Part shown: in pieces, positions 42,204-50,530 of the stretch
How the letters are laid out: each line of letters starts with the position of its first letter
Numbering within the stretch: the stretch's first letter is position 1
DNA from: Mesorhizobium sp. B2-8-5
Lineage (GTDB): Bacteria > Pseudomonadota > Alphaproteobacteria > Rhizobiales > Rhizobiaceae
Reading direction: 5' to 3'
DNA length: 64,000 nucleotides
NCBI RefSeq assembly: GCF_006440675.2
Contig: NZ_CP083951.1
Span: forward strand, 1,488,001-1,552,000
The notes under the pieces: model-generated
The model's database searches: none
Told to the model about the DNA's origin: nothing
Seen by the model: only the letters and a program-made list of their open reading frames with translations
Position numbers and translations under genes: made by a program

Positions 42204-42854
42204 TTATCGCTCATCCGGCCACCCGATTGCTTCGACTTCGCGGGCCAGTGCACGGCCAAGCGACACATGGGCCTGTCCGTTGATGTGGAACCCATCAAGC
42301 GGATCGCAGGTGACGACCGAGCCCGCGTCGAAGAAATGCACTTCGAGCGAATCGGCGATGATCTCGAATTCGAGCGCCAGCTGCCGCGACTTCTCAGGCG
42401 CGCCGGCGAAGATCGACCGCCATTCCTTGATGTCGTCCAGCATCGGTGGCGGGGAGACGATCATGATCTCGGGCACGCTGCCGCCCGGGCCAGGCTTGAG
42501 CTCCTTGATCTCGTAGACGAGGCAGCCCATGGCCATGGCGACTTCCGAAGCCGGCTGGTTGAAGCGCGCCTTGAGGTCGTTGGTCCCCAGCATGATGATG
42601 ACGAGATCGAGAACGGCATGGCTCTGCAGGCAAGGCCTGAGGTAGGTACGTCCGTTCTTGTGGGCACCCTCGATGGGATCGTCGCGCACCGTCGTACGGC
42701 CGCTAAGGCCTTCCTCGATGACATGCCAGCCGACGCCCAGCTCCCTTGCCATGACACCGGGCCAGCGCTCGGCCGGACCGTAGCGGTCAAGCGGTGTGCC
42801 GCCGGGTACCTGCCCATGCGTGTTGGAGTCGCCGTAGCACAAGACCGATCGCAT
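42204..42854 (-). CDS. SGNH/GDSL-family hydrolase 1
   Basis: A 216-residue esterase-type enzyme starting at ATG 42854 with GGGGAGGAG upstream. Block I is CYGDSNTHGQVPGG (nucleophile S10), block III LVIIMLGTNDLKARF, and block V DGFHINGQAHVSLG supplies the aspartate and histidine. RYGPAERWPGVMARELG and WHVIEEGLSGRTTVRDDP are shared with the second SGNH protein at 47893-48573, showing common ancestry. No signal peptide, so it works in the cytoplasm, perhaps removing acyl groups from an imported sugar. It is followed by the ROK regulator on the same strand. Confidence 0.92.
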   Translation of the reverse strand: MRSVLCYGDSNTHGQVPGGTPLDRYGPAERWPGVMARELGVGWHVIEEGLSGRTTVRDDPIEGAHKNGRTYLRPCLQSHAVLDLVIIMLGTNDLKARFNQPASEVAMAMGCLVYEIKELKPGPGGSVPEIMIVSPPPMLDDIKEWRSIFAGAPEKSRQLALEFEIIADSLEVHFFDAGSVVTCDPLDGFHINGQAHVSLGRALAREVEAIGWPDER

Positions 42855-43248
42855 GCTCCTCCCCGATCCAGCCAAGGTTCTGATTTGCAGAAATTGTCGG
42901 ACGAGAGTCGGTCGTCCGAGTCGAGCGACCCTGCCATCCGGCGGAAAGGTAGCGCAAGCCGCAAAGATAATCCATCACTCTGAATAATTATTGACAGTCC
43001 ACCGGATCGATGGTTGAAAGTGAGCCTGGGAGGAATGCCCCGAACCTTTTGTGCCGATAGGCTGCCATGACCCATGGCGGCAACGCTGGACCTTGTCTCC
43101 AGCAGCCATGCGCTCGGGTTGAGCAATGAACTGAAGCAGTGCCGGGATCGCCCCGGCAGGTGCGGCGTTTGGCCATGGCCGGACGCCGATGGGGAAGTCG
43201 TGGCCCTGGTCACCAGGGCTCGTGGAGCTTGAGAAGGAGGATGGCTCA
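42855..43248. promoter_or_regulatory. Divergent control region of the sugar ABC locus
   Basis: This 394-bp gap separates the leftward SGNH-ROK unit from the rightward ABC operon. An AT-rich stretch at 42981-42996 contains AATAATTATT (42983-42992), a perfect 10-bp palindrome, immediately followed by TTGACA (42991-42996) as a possible -35 element. ROK repressors typically bind AT-rich palindromes, so this is the best operator candidate. AAGGAGGATG at about 43234-43243 supplies the ribosome-binding site of the binding-protein gene. Confidence 0.5.
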
Positions 43249-44322
43249 GTGAGACGGATTATCCAATCAATCGCAGCGGCAGTGATCGCGACCACCATGT
43301 GGTGCGCTCCCTCGTTCGCCGACGAGGTATCGCTGCTCGACGGGGTTACCGCCCGTGCCGGCGACAATCCAGCGGTCGAGGCCGGGAAATTCAAGAAGGA
43401 TCCGCCCTGGGTCATCGGCATGAGCCATTTCGGCGTAAACGCGAACACCTGGACGGTGCAGGTCGCGCATGAGGCGGAGGCTGCCGCCGCCAAGGACAAG
43501 CGCATCAGCAAATTCATCCTGCTCGATGCCGGCTTTGACCAGAAGAAGCAGGTCGCCGACATCGAGGACCTGATCGCCCAGAAGGTCGACGCCATCATCG
43601 TCCAGCCGGTCACGTCAACCTCGGCGGACGCCAGCATTGCCAAGGCCGTGGCGGCGGGCATTCCCGTCATCGTGCATACCGGCCGTATCGAGAGCGACGC
43701 CTTCACCACCGAAATCCAGGGCGGCGCCGAGCATTTCGGCAAGGTGATGGGCGACTTCCTGGTCAAGGAACTCGGCGGCAAGGGCAATATCTGGGTGCTG
43801 CGCGGGCTCGCCGGCCATCCGGAAGACACCAACCGCTACAACGGCCTGCTGCAGGCGCTGAAGGGGACCGACGTCAAGATCATCGCCGAGGAGCATGGCG
43901 ACTGGCAGTACGACAAGGCCAAGAAGCTCTGCGAGACGCTCTACCTGAACAATCCCGAGGTCGACGGCATCTGGTCTTCCGGCGCCGATATGACGCGCGC
44001 CTGCGTCGACGTCTTCAAGCAGTTCGGCGCCAAGATCCCGCCGATCACCGGCGAGGGCAACAACGGCTTCTTCGGCCAGTGGATCGCCGACGGCTTCAAG
44101 TCGATCTCGGCGGAATATAGCCCGGCCCAGGGCGCGGCCGGCATCCGCGCCGCCGTGGCCCTGCTCGAAGGCAAGGAGCTGAAGAAGCACTACGACTACA
44201 ATCCGCCCGGCTGGGATATCGAGAAGATCAAGAAATATTATCGCGACGATCTCTCGGCCAATGTGTGGTGGCCGTCGGAGCTGCCCGAAGACAAGCTCAA
44301 GGAGTTCTACGCCAAGAAGTAG
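43249..44322 (+). CDS. Sugar-type ABC transporter periplasmic binding protein (RbsB family)
   Basis: A 357-residue protein from GTG 43249, nine bases after AAGGAGGAT; the ATG at 43241 is out of frame. The signal peptide is VRRIIQSIAAAVIATTMWCA with cleavage near PSFADE. The mature domain has the periplasmic-binding type 1 fold: VIGMSHFGVNANTWTVQVAH, DIEDLIAQKVDAIIVQPVTS, GIPVIVHTGRIESDAFTTEI, and EVDGIWSSGADMTRACVDVF. Length is slightly above RbsB. It is the first gene of an operon with an ATPase and two permeases. The sugar or polyol substrate is not deducible. Confidence 0.93.
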   Translation: MRRIIQSIAAAVIATTMWCAPSFADEVSLLDGVTARAGDNPAVEAGKFKKDPPWVIGMSHFGVNANTWTVQVAHEAEAAAAKDKRISKFILLDAGFDQKKQVADIEDLIAQKVDAIIVQPVTSTSADASIAKAVAAGIPVIVHTGRIESDAFTTEIQGGAEHFGKVMGDFLVKELGGKGNIWVLRGLAGHPEDTNRYNGLLQALKGTDVKIIAEEHGDWQYDKAKKLCETLYLNNPEVDGIWSSGADMTRACVDVFKQFGAKIPPITGEGNNGFFGQWIADGFKSISAEYSPAQGAAGIRAAVALLEGKELKKHYDYNPPGWDIEKIKKYYRDDLSANVWWPSELPEDKLKEFYAKK

Positions 44323-44334
44323 AGGTGGCGCCAT

Positions 44335-44364
44335 GGTGGCGCGGTGACGTGGGCCCGCGCCACC
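44335..44364 (+). promoter_or_regulatory. Intercistronic stem-loop after the binding-protein gene
   Basis: GGTGGCGCGG (44335-44344) pairs perfectly with CCGCGCCACC (44355-44364) around a 10-nt loop, with no T-run. It lies between the binding-protein stop (44322) and the ATPase start. In binding-protein-dependent operons such structures commonly protect the upstream mRNA from 3' decay or reduce downstream expression. Confidence 0.65.
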
Positions 44365-44395
44365 GAATACTCCTGAATGCAGTGGTGCTTGTTTC

Positions 44396-45925
44396 GTGAA
44401 AACCCTTGTCGAAATGTCGGATATCCGGAAGGCCTTTGCCGGCACGGCGGCGCTGAAGGGCGTCTCCATCGCTCTCCGATCGGGCTCCGTCCATGCGCTG
44501 ATGGGCGAGAACGGCGCCGGCAAATCGACGTTGATGAAGATCCTCGCCGGCGTCCATCAGCCGGATGGCGGCGCCATTCTGCGCGATGGGCGCCAGATCG
44601 CCTTCCACAGGCCGAAGGATGCGCTGGAAGCCGGCATCTCGACGGTGTTCCAGGAATTGTCGCTGCTGCCCAATCTGACGATCGCCGAAAACATGTTTCT
44701 CGGCCGAGAACCGACCACTGCTTTCGGCGGGGTCGACCATCGCCGCATGCGGCGCGAGGCGGGCAAGGCGCTTGCAGAGCTCGGCCTCACGCTCGATCCG
44801 GGCACACTGGTGTCGAGGCTCAGCATCGCCGAACGGCAGTTCGTGGAGATCGCGCACGGCATCATGACCGATGCCAGCGTGTTCATCCTCGACGAGCCGA
44901 CGGCGGCGCTCAATGCCGCCGATGTCGAAGTGTTGAACCGCCACATCCGCAGACTGAAGGATGAGGGCAAGGCGGTGGTCTACATTTCGCACCGGATGGA
45001 CGAAATCTTCGCCATCTGCGACACCGTCACGGTTCTGAAGGACGGCGAACTCGTCGGCACCAGGGCAATCGCCGAGATGACGCCGGCGTCGCTGATCGCG
45101 ATGATGGTCGGCCGCGAGCTGGCCGATCTCTTTCCCCAGCGTGGCGATGTCTCCGGCCCCGCCATGCTTTCGGTCGAGGGTTTCCGCATCACCGAGCGCT
45201 CCAGGCCGTTCTCGCTGGCGCTCAACCGCGGCGAGATCGTTGCGCTGGCCGGCCTGGAGGGGCAGGGCCAGCAGCGCTTCCTGCGCTCGCTGGTCGGTCA
45301 ATACCATCCTTTCGCCGGCCGTGTGACGATCAAGGGCAAGTCGCTGCCCTTGCCGGTGTCGCCTGGCGGCGGCGTGCGCCGGCTGCAGGCAATGGGCGTC
45401 GGCTTCGTACCAGAGGATCGCAAGGAAGACGGGCTCTTCCTCGGCCTTTCCGTGGCGCACAACATTGCCGCCGCACTCCATTCGAAACGGTCGGAACTGG
45501 CCTTGGCCGCCGGCTATCAGCGGCAGGTCGCCGACATGATGTCGAGCCTTGCCGTGAAGGCCAGCGGTCCGAGCGCCCCCGTCGGCACGCTGTCGGGCGG
45601 CAACCAGCAGAAGGTGCTGCTCGGCCGCTACCTCGCCGCCGACATCGACATCCTGCTCGTCGAAGAACCGACGCGCGGCGTCGACATCGGCGCAAAGTCC
45701 GAGATCTACCGGCTGCTGCGCGACTTTGCCGGCAAAGGCGGGGCGGTGTTGGTGCTGTCGCGCGAGACGATCGAGCTGATCGGGCTCTGCGACCGCATCT
45801 GCGTCGTCCACAACGACACGATCGTCAAGGAAATGCCGGCGGCAGACGCCACGGAGCACAACATCCTCGACGCCGCGCTCAGCGCCAACGGGGAGGCCAA
45901 TGAGGCGAGAGGTGAGCGCCGATGA
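44396..45925 (+). CDS. Sugar ABC transporter ATP-binding protein (two ATPase domains, RbsA/MglA-type)
   Basis: A 509-residue protein with tandem nucleotide-binding domains. Domain 1 has Walker A GENGAGKST (37-45), Walker B VFILDEPTAAL, and a weak signature (SRLSIAERQFVEIAHG). Domain 2 lacks a good Walker A (GLEGQGQQRFLRSL) but has the signature LSGGNQQKVLLGRYL and ILLVEEPTRGVD, the usual asymmetry of RbsA-type proteins. The start is uncertain between GTG 44396 and ATG 44414; neither has a strong ribosome-binding site. It overlaps the following permease by 4 bp. Confidence 0.93.
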   Translation: MKTLVEMSDIRKAFAGTAALKGVSIALRSGSVHALMGENGAGKSTLMKILAGVHQPDGGAILRDGRQIAFHRPKDALEAGISTVFQELSLLPNLTIAENMFLGREPTTAFGGVDHRRMRREAGKALAELGLTLDPGTLVSRLSIAERQFVEIAHGIMTDASVFILDEPTAALNAADVEVLNRHIRRLKDEGKAVVYISHRMDEIFAICDTVTVLKDGELVGTRAIAEMTPASLIAMMVGRELADLFPQRGDVSGPAMLSVEGFRITERSRPFSLALNRGEIVALAGLEGQGQQRFLRSLVGQYHPFAGRVTIKGKSLPLPVSPGGGVRRLQAMGVGFVPEDRKEDGLFLGLSVAHNIAAALHSKRSELALAAGYQRQVADMMSSLAVKASGPSAPVGTLSGGNQQKVLLGRYLAADIDILLVEEPTRGVDIGAKSEIYRLLRDFAGKGGAVLVLSRETIELIGLCDRICVVHNDTIVKEMPAADATEHNILDAALSANGEANEARGERR

Positions 45926-46884
45926 CAACCATTAGCAGACGCCTGACGGGCGCGAGAGGATCGCGGCAAGGCATGTGGATGCTGCCCTTGCTGATCGTTC
46001 TGGCCATCACGCTTTGGCTCAGCCTCGAGACGGCGCAGTTCCTCAACGGGGAGAATCTGCTCAATCTGGTGCCGCAGGCGATGCCGCTCGTCATCACGGC
46101 GGTCGGCCAGATGTTCGTCATCCTGCTCGGCGGGCTCGACCTTTCGGTAGGGTCGATGATCAGCTTCACGACGGCGGTGCTCGCCCTCGGCGGACCGGCC
46201 TGGGTGCTGATCCCGGCGGTATTCGTGCTGGCCGCGCTGGTCGGCTTCGGCAACGGCTTCATCATCACCCGCTTCAACGTGCATCCGATCATCGCGACGC
46301 TGTCGACGCAGTACATCCTGCTCGGGATCACGCGGATATTGCGGCCGGTTTCGGGCGGCACGGTGCCGGATATCGTCATCAGCGCCGTGGCCGGCTCCTT
46401 CTTCGGGATACCCATGCCGGTGTTCTGGGGGGTATTCACCCTCCTGGTCGCCTGGAAGCTGCTTTACGGTTCCCGCTTCGGGCTGCATCTTTTCGCGATC
46501 GGTGGTGGCGTCTCGTCCAGCGTGGAGGATGCGGCGCATAATTTCGGCATCGCCGACCGGCGCAACATCGTGCTTGCCTATGTGATCTGCGCCTGCTTCG
46601 CGGCGCTTGCCGGCATTTTCCTCGCCGGGCGCATCGTCTCGGGCGATCCAAATGTCGGGCTGCTGTTCGAGCTCGACGCGATCACGGCGGTGGCCATCGG
46701 CGGCACCCAGCTTTCCGGCGGCATCGGCAGCCTGCATGGGACCGTCATCGGCGCCCTTGTCATGGCGCTGCTTGCCAACGGCATGAACCTGACAAATGTG
46801 TCGCCCTTCATCCAGACCACCATCAAGGGGGCGATCCTGCTTTTTGTGGTCGCTCTGCAGTCGCGCAAAAAGATGGGGTTGTAA
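45922..46884 (+). CDS. Sugar ABC transporter permease 1 (RbsC family)
   Basis: A 320-residue inner-membrane permease. It begins with a basic N-terminus then the helix MWMLPLLIVLAITLWLSLET. The family block GGLDLSVGSMISFTTAVLAL is clear, as is the late segment LDAITAVAIGGTQLSGGIGS, which contacts the ATPase. The start ATGA overlaps the ATPase stop. A second, different permease follows directly, so this importer is a heterodimer, unlike the RbsC homodimer. Confidence 0.93.
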   Translation: MTTISRRLTGARGSRQGMWMLPLLIVLAITLWLSLETAQFLNGENLLNLVPQAMPLVITAVGQMFVILLGGLDLSVGSMISFTTAVLALGGPAWVLIPAVFVLAALVGFGNGFIITRFNVHPIIATLSTQYILLGITRILRPVSGGTVPDIVISAVAGSFFGIPMPVFWGVFTLLVAWKLLYGSRFGLHLFAIGGGVSSSVEDAAHNFGIADRRNIVLAYVICACFAALAGIFLAGRIVSGDPNVGLLFELDAITAVAIGGTQLSGGIGSLHGTVIGALVMALLANGMNLTNVSPFIQTTIKGAILLFVVALQSRKKMGL

Positions 46885-47838
46885 GTGGCTGCCGCGCTCA
46901 CCCATCCTATGATGCGCCGCTTCCTGCGCGTCCCTCCTGCCTACTACGTCTTTGGCGTGCTGCTCCTGGTTCTGTGGATCGCGCGGCCGAACATGCTCAA
47001 TCTCAACATCATGGGCATATTCGTGCGCCAGATCGTGCCGCTCGGCATATTGGTGCTGGGCCAGCTTCTGGTGATGCGGGTGCGAAGCATCGACCTGTCG
47101 GGCGGCGGTGTCATCCTGCTCATCAACTACACCATCTCGTCCGGCGTCTTTCCCGGCGCTTCCATGGCTTTCTTCATTGTCCTGGCGCTGGCCATCGGGC
47201 TGGCCGTCGGGTTCTTCAACGGCCTCATGGTCGGGGTGAGGCGGGTCTCGGCCGTCATCGTCACGCTCGCCGTCGGCATCGTCCTGGTCGGGATCGTGCA
47301 GTATCTGTCGAGCGGCAAGCCGCCCGGCGATGTGCCCGGCATGTTCGCCGACATCTACAACACCAAGCTCGGCCCGGTGCCGACGCCGGTGATCTTCTGG
47401 GTGGTGGTTTCGGTGGCGCTGTCGCTGTTCCTGTCGCGCACGGTCTTCGGCCGTTATGTGACGTCGGTCGGCGAGAACGTGCAGGCGGCGCATTTCTCCG
47501 GCGTCCCGGTCGCGCGCACGGTCGTGCTTGCGCATACGCTGGCGGGCTTGTTCGCTGGCATCGCCGCGCTGGTCCAGACGGCTTCGATTGCCGTCGGCAG
47601 CGTCCGGGTCGGCCTCGACCTGCCGATCCTGGCGGTCGCCGCGACCATCCTCGGCGGCGTCGTTTTCGGCCGTGGGGAAGGTGGCGTCTGGGGGCCTTTC
47701 TTCGGCGTGCTGTCCTTTGCGCTGCTGTTCGTGGTGATGACAACCTTCGGCGTCGACGAGCCCGGCAAGCTGATCGCGCAAGGCCTCATCATCCTGCTCG
47801 CGGCGATCCTCTACGGCATCAGGAGCAGGTCGAACTGA
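46885..47838 (+). CDS. Sugar ABC transporter permease 2 (RbsC family)
   Basis: A 317-residue permease starting at GTG 46885 immediately after the previous stop (TAAGTG); ATG 46909 is an alternative. The family block appears as VRSIDLSGGGVILLINYTIS, somewhat degenerate compared with the first permease. LPILAVAATILGGVVFGRGE is the conserved loop near the C-terminus. About eight to nine hydrophobic helices are visible. It pairs with permease 1. Confidence 0.92.
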   Translation: MAAALTHPMMRRFLRVPPAYYVFGVLLLVLWIARPNMLNLNIMGIFVRQIVPLGILVLGQLLVMRVRSIDLSGGGVILLINYTISSGVFPGASMAFFIVLALAIGLAVGFFNGLMVGVRRVSAVIVTLAVGIVLVGIVQYLSSGKPPGDVPGMFADIYNTKLGPVPTPVIFWVVVSVALSLFLSRTVFGRYVTSVGENVQAAHFSGVPVARTVVLAHTLAGLFAGIAALVQTASIAVGSVRVGLDLPILAVAATILGGVVFGRGEGGVWGPFFGVLSFALLFVVMTTFGVDEPGKLIAQGLIILLAAILYGIRSRSN

Positions 47839-47892
47839 GCGGCGAGTTCGGGACGGCCAATAGTCAATCGCATAGGGAAATGGATTGGAGAC

Positions 47893-48573
47893 ATGACCAA
47901 AAAATCGATCCTCTGTTTTGGAGACTCGCTGACCTGGGGCTGGATTCCGGTCATCGAGGGATCGCCGACGCATCGCTACGCCTATCAGGACCGCTGGACG
48001 GGCGTGATGGCCTCGCATCTGGGCGACGGATATCATGTGATCGAGGAAGGTTTGAGCGCCCGCACGACCAGCCTCGACGATCCCAACGATCCGCGCCTCA
48101 ACGGCAGCGCCTATCTGCCCTCGGCCATCGCCAGCCACCTGCCGCTCGATCTCGTCATCGTCATGCTCGGCACCAATGACACCAAGTCGTTCTTCCGCCG
48201 CACGCCCTACGAGATCGCCAACGGCATGGCCAAGCTCGTCGGCCAGATTCTCACCAGCGCCGGCGGTGTCGGCACGCCCTATCCGGCCCCGCAGGCGCTG
48301 GTGGTCGCGCCGCCGCCGCTGACCCCGATGCCGCATCCCTTCTTCCAGGGCATGTTCGCCGGCGGCCATGAGAAGACGGCGGCGCTCGCGGCCGAATACC
48401 GTGCCATGGCCGATTTCACGAAGGTCGATTTCCTCAATGCCGGGGATTTCATCACCACCGACGGCTGCGACGGCATCCACTTCACTGCCGAGAACAACTG
48501 CGGCCTCGGCAAGGCGATAGCGGACAAGGTTCAGGAGATCTTCGCGCGCCAGGCCGATCGCAAGGTTGCCTGA
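47893..48573 (+). CDS. SGNH/GDSL hydrolase 2, MsAcT-like acyltransferase/esterase
   Basis: A 226-residue enzyme beginning MTKKSILCFGDSLTWGW, with nucleophile S12. From memory it matches the Mycobacterium smegmatis acyltransferase/perhydrolase MsAcT almost block for block: HVIEEGLSARTT, DPNDPRLNGSAYLPS, LPLDLVIVMLGTNDTKSFFR, LTSAGGVGTPYPAP, and TTDGCDGIHFT (catalytic Asp and His). MsAcT is an octameric enzyme that transfers acyl groups in water. It has no signal peptide. As a member of a sugar-uptake operon it probably deacylates, or transfers acyl groups to or from, the imported compound; that role is inference. Confidence 0.93.
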   Translation: MTKKSILCFGDSLTWGWIPVIEGSPTHRYAYQDRWTGVMASHLGDGYHVIEEGLSARTTSLDDPNDPRLNGSAYLPSAIASHLPLDLVIVMLGTNDTKSFFRRTPYEIANGMAKLVGQILTSAGGVGTPYPAPQALVVAPPPLTPMPHPFFQGMFAGGHEKTAALAAEYRAMADFTKVDFLNAGDFITTDGCDGIHFTAENNCGLGKAIADKVQEIFARQADRKVA

Positions 48574-48870
48574 AGGTTCAGGTGTGACGGCGCATCGGCC
48601 CCTCCAGACCGATGCGTCGATTGCGGGACCGGCGCGGCACCGCCGGCCCGCAATTTCGGCAGGCTGATCGTGCGGGTTTCGTCCCGGCCATGAAAACCAT
48701 TAGCGGACCGATCCATGAATTGTTCAGCGGCTTGTCCCTTCCAAGTCAGAGCCGATAGGTTCTAGCTTCCTGAGGCAAATCTCTCGCTTGCGACCCGGAT
48801 ATGCCGCTTCACGTCGTCCATCGGATAACGGATCGGAGTAGCTGGAGGCAGCTGCAGGGAAACGACGTTC
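48574..48870. other. Intergenic region without a recognised feature
   Basis: About 297 bp between the MsAcT-like gene and the 2-hydroxyacid dehydrogenase gene. GGCGCATCGGCCCC near 48591 and CCGATGCGTC near 48610 form a short imperfect stem that could attenuate transcription. GCAGGGA lies before the next ATG. I see no gene, tRNA or clear promoter. Confidence 0.4.
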
Positions 48871-50277
48871 ATGACATCAGCCAACATTCTGATCTGCGAC
48901 TTTGTCGGCCTTCGCTTCGGCGCGGACGGCAATCCCGATCACAGCGAGGTCAAGGCTTACATCGAAGCCAAGGGCGGCGTGTTCCATCAGACAGGCATCG
49001 GCAGCGCTGGCGCCCTCGATCCCGGCAGGCTGCATTTCTCCTACCTGCCGCAATTGAGCACGCGGGAAGAATTGTTGGCCGAGGCTGGCGACGGCCGTTA
49101 TGACGCCGTCATCGCCGCGGCTACCTTCATTCCGGCGGAGGCCAGGTTCCGCCTCGGCGGCGTGCGCATCGGGACCGGCACCGGCAATATGGGCTCGGCA
49201 TCGTGGGGTGGGGGCAGCGGGGAAGGCGGCGAAGCGCCTCTCATGAACACGCCGGGCATCAACAGCCGCGCCACCGCGCAAATGGCCATGAAGGCGCTGC
49301 TGAAAGTCAGGCCGGATCTTCCCGTGGACAGGCTCAACAGCCTGGTCGCCGGCGGGCAGTTCGATACGGGAAAAGATCTGCGCCATTACCCGACCGAGAA
49401 GCTCGAAGGAAAAAGACTGGCGGTGATCGGCTATGGCAACATCGGTCGGGAATTCGCCAGGCTCGGCCAGGCCTTCGGCATGCGGGTCACCATCCATGCG
49501 CGGCCCCGTCACCGCAAATGGATCGAGCTGGAAGGCTTCGACTACGCCGCAAGCATGGTGGAGGCGGCGCGCGGCGCGGACGCGCTTTCGGTCCATCTTG
49601 GCCTGGGCGCTTTCGATGCCGGCCGGCAAAAATACGCCAATGCCGGGCTGATCGGAGATGAGGTGCTTTCGGCTCTCAACTACGGCGCCGTGCTCATCAA
49701 CTATGATCGCGGCGAACTGGTCGACGTGGCGGCGCTGGAGCGCGCATTGGAATCGGGCCGTATTTCCCACGCGGCGATCGATGCCGACCTTTTTGCCGAT
49801 GGCGCGACGCTTTCAGGACCGATGCTGCCTTATCTGAAGCTGGTCGAAGCCTATGGCCAGTGTCTGGAACTTCTTCCGCATGCCGCGGCCGACACCGACC
49901 ATCCCTCCCGTGTCGCGGGCGCCAAGCAGGCGATCGATCAGATCCGCGCCGCCATCGTCGACCATCGCGTCCACAATCTGAAAGGATCGCTGCCTTCCGG
50001 TTTTGTCGACATGGGAGCGAAAACCCCGCCCGGTATCGGCGGCATCAATCTCCGGCACCTGGCGGCGCTGGCCGACGATCAAAACGTGGCCGCCGACCTC
50101 GCCCGATCAAGCGCTCTCGTTGCCGCGTTCTGGGAACGCATCCTGGCGGCGTCCGAGCAGGAGCGACCGGCGCTGATCGCTTCCGGAGGCGAAGCGTTCG
50201 CCGAGGCCGCGAACCGTCTCTCCACACTTATGCGCACGTATCATCTTTCGGGGCCGTTCACTTCAGGATCGCCCTGA
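48871..50277 (+). CDS. D-isomer-specific 2-hydroxyacid dehydrogenase-like protein, extended
   Basis: A 468-residue NAD(P)-dependent dehydrogenase homologue, about 130 residues longer than usual. The nucleotide-binding domain reads LAVIGYGNIGREFARLGQAF (GxGxxG at 187-192). The residue after the second strand is Ala-Arg (IHARPRHRKW) rather than Asp, which favours NADP. Of the catalytic triad R280 (NYDRGELVD) and H337 (LLPHAAADT) are present, but the glutamate usually in a DVFxxEP block is not obvious (DADLFADGATLSGP). Residues about 345-468 form a mostly helical C-terminal extension with no motif I know. It follows the sugar ABC operon and may process the imported acid or sugar. Confidence 0.82.
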   Translation: MTSANILICDFVGLRFGADGNPDHSEVKAYIEAKGGVFHQTGIGSAGALDPGRLHFSYLPQLSTREELLAEAGDGRYDAVIAAATFIPAEARFRLGGVRIGTGTGNMGSASWGGGSGEGGEAPLMNTPGINSRATAQMAMKALLKVRPDLPVDRLNSLVAGGQFDTGKDLRHYPTEKLEGKRLAVIGYGNIGREFARLGQAFGMRVTIHARPRHRKWIELEGFDYAASMVEAARGADALSVHLGLGAFDAGRQKYANAGLIGDEVLSALNYGAVLINYDRGELVDVAALERALESGRISHAAIDADLFADGATLSGPMLPYLKLVEAYGQCLELLPHAAADTDHPSRVAGAKQAIDQIRAAIVDHRVHNLKGSLPSGFVDMGAKTPPGIGGINLRHLAALADDQNVAADLARSSALVAAFWERILAASEQERPALIASGGEAFAEAANRLSTLMRTYHLSGPFTSGSP

Positions 50278-50320
50278 CACCCACCATGCGGCGATTTGCT
50301 CGCCAAGCCTTTGAAAAATA

Positions 50321-50397
50321 TGGTGATCCCGACAGGAATCGAACCTGTGACCTACAGATTAGGAATCTGCCGCTCTATCCTACTGAGCTACGGGACC
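50321..50397 (-). tRNA. tRNA-Arg (anticodon CCT)
   Basis: On the minus strand the 77-nt sequence runs from GGTCCCG to CGGGATCACCA. It folds into a 7-bp acceptor stem with one G-T pair, a D arm (GCTC/GAGC), an anticodon arm GCAGA-TTCCTAA-TCTGT with anticodon CCT, a 5-nt variable loop and a T arm ACAGG-TTCGATT-CCTGT. CCA is encoded. It reads the arginine codon AGG. No integrase or attachment-site duplication is seen beside it. Confidence 0.96.
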
Positions 50398-50530
50398 ACG
50401 CGGCCAGACACATAGCCGCTTCGGGTCGGTTCGCCAAGGGGCATGCTGACCTCCCCATAGGCCGTAATGTCTCGGCGAGGCCGGCTGAGCCGGCCAAGCA
50501 TATGGCGGCGGGGCCTTCGCCGGCGGCCGC

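Noticed and set aside
45706..48480. Open frame of 924 codons on the minus strand across the sugar ABC operon
   Set aside because: It is antisense to three well-supported transporter genes and an SGNH gene. Its translation is His/Arg/Asp/Gln-rich with no domain, the usual result of strong third-position GC bias on the other strand.
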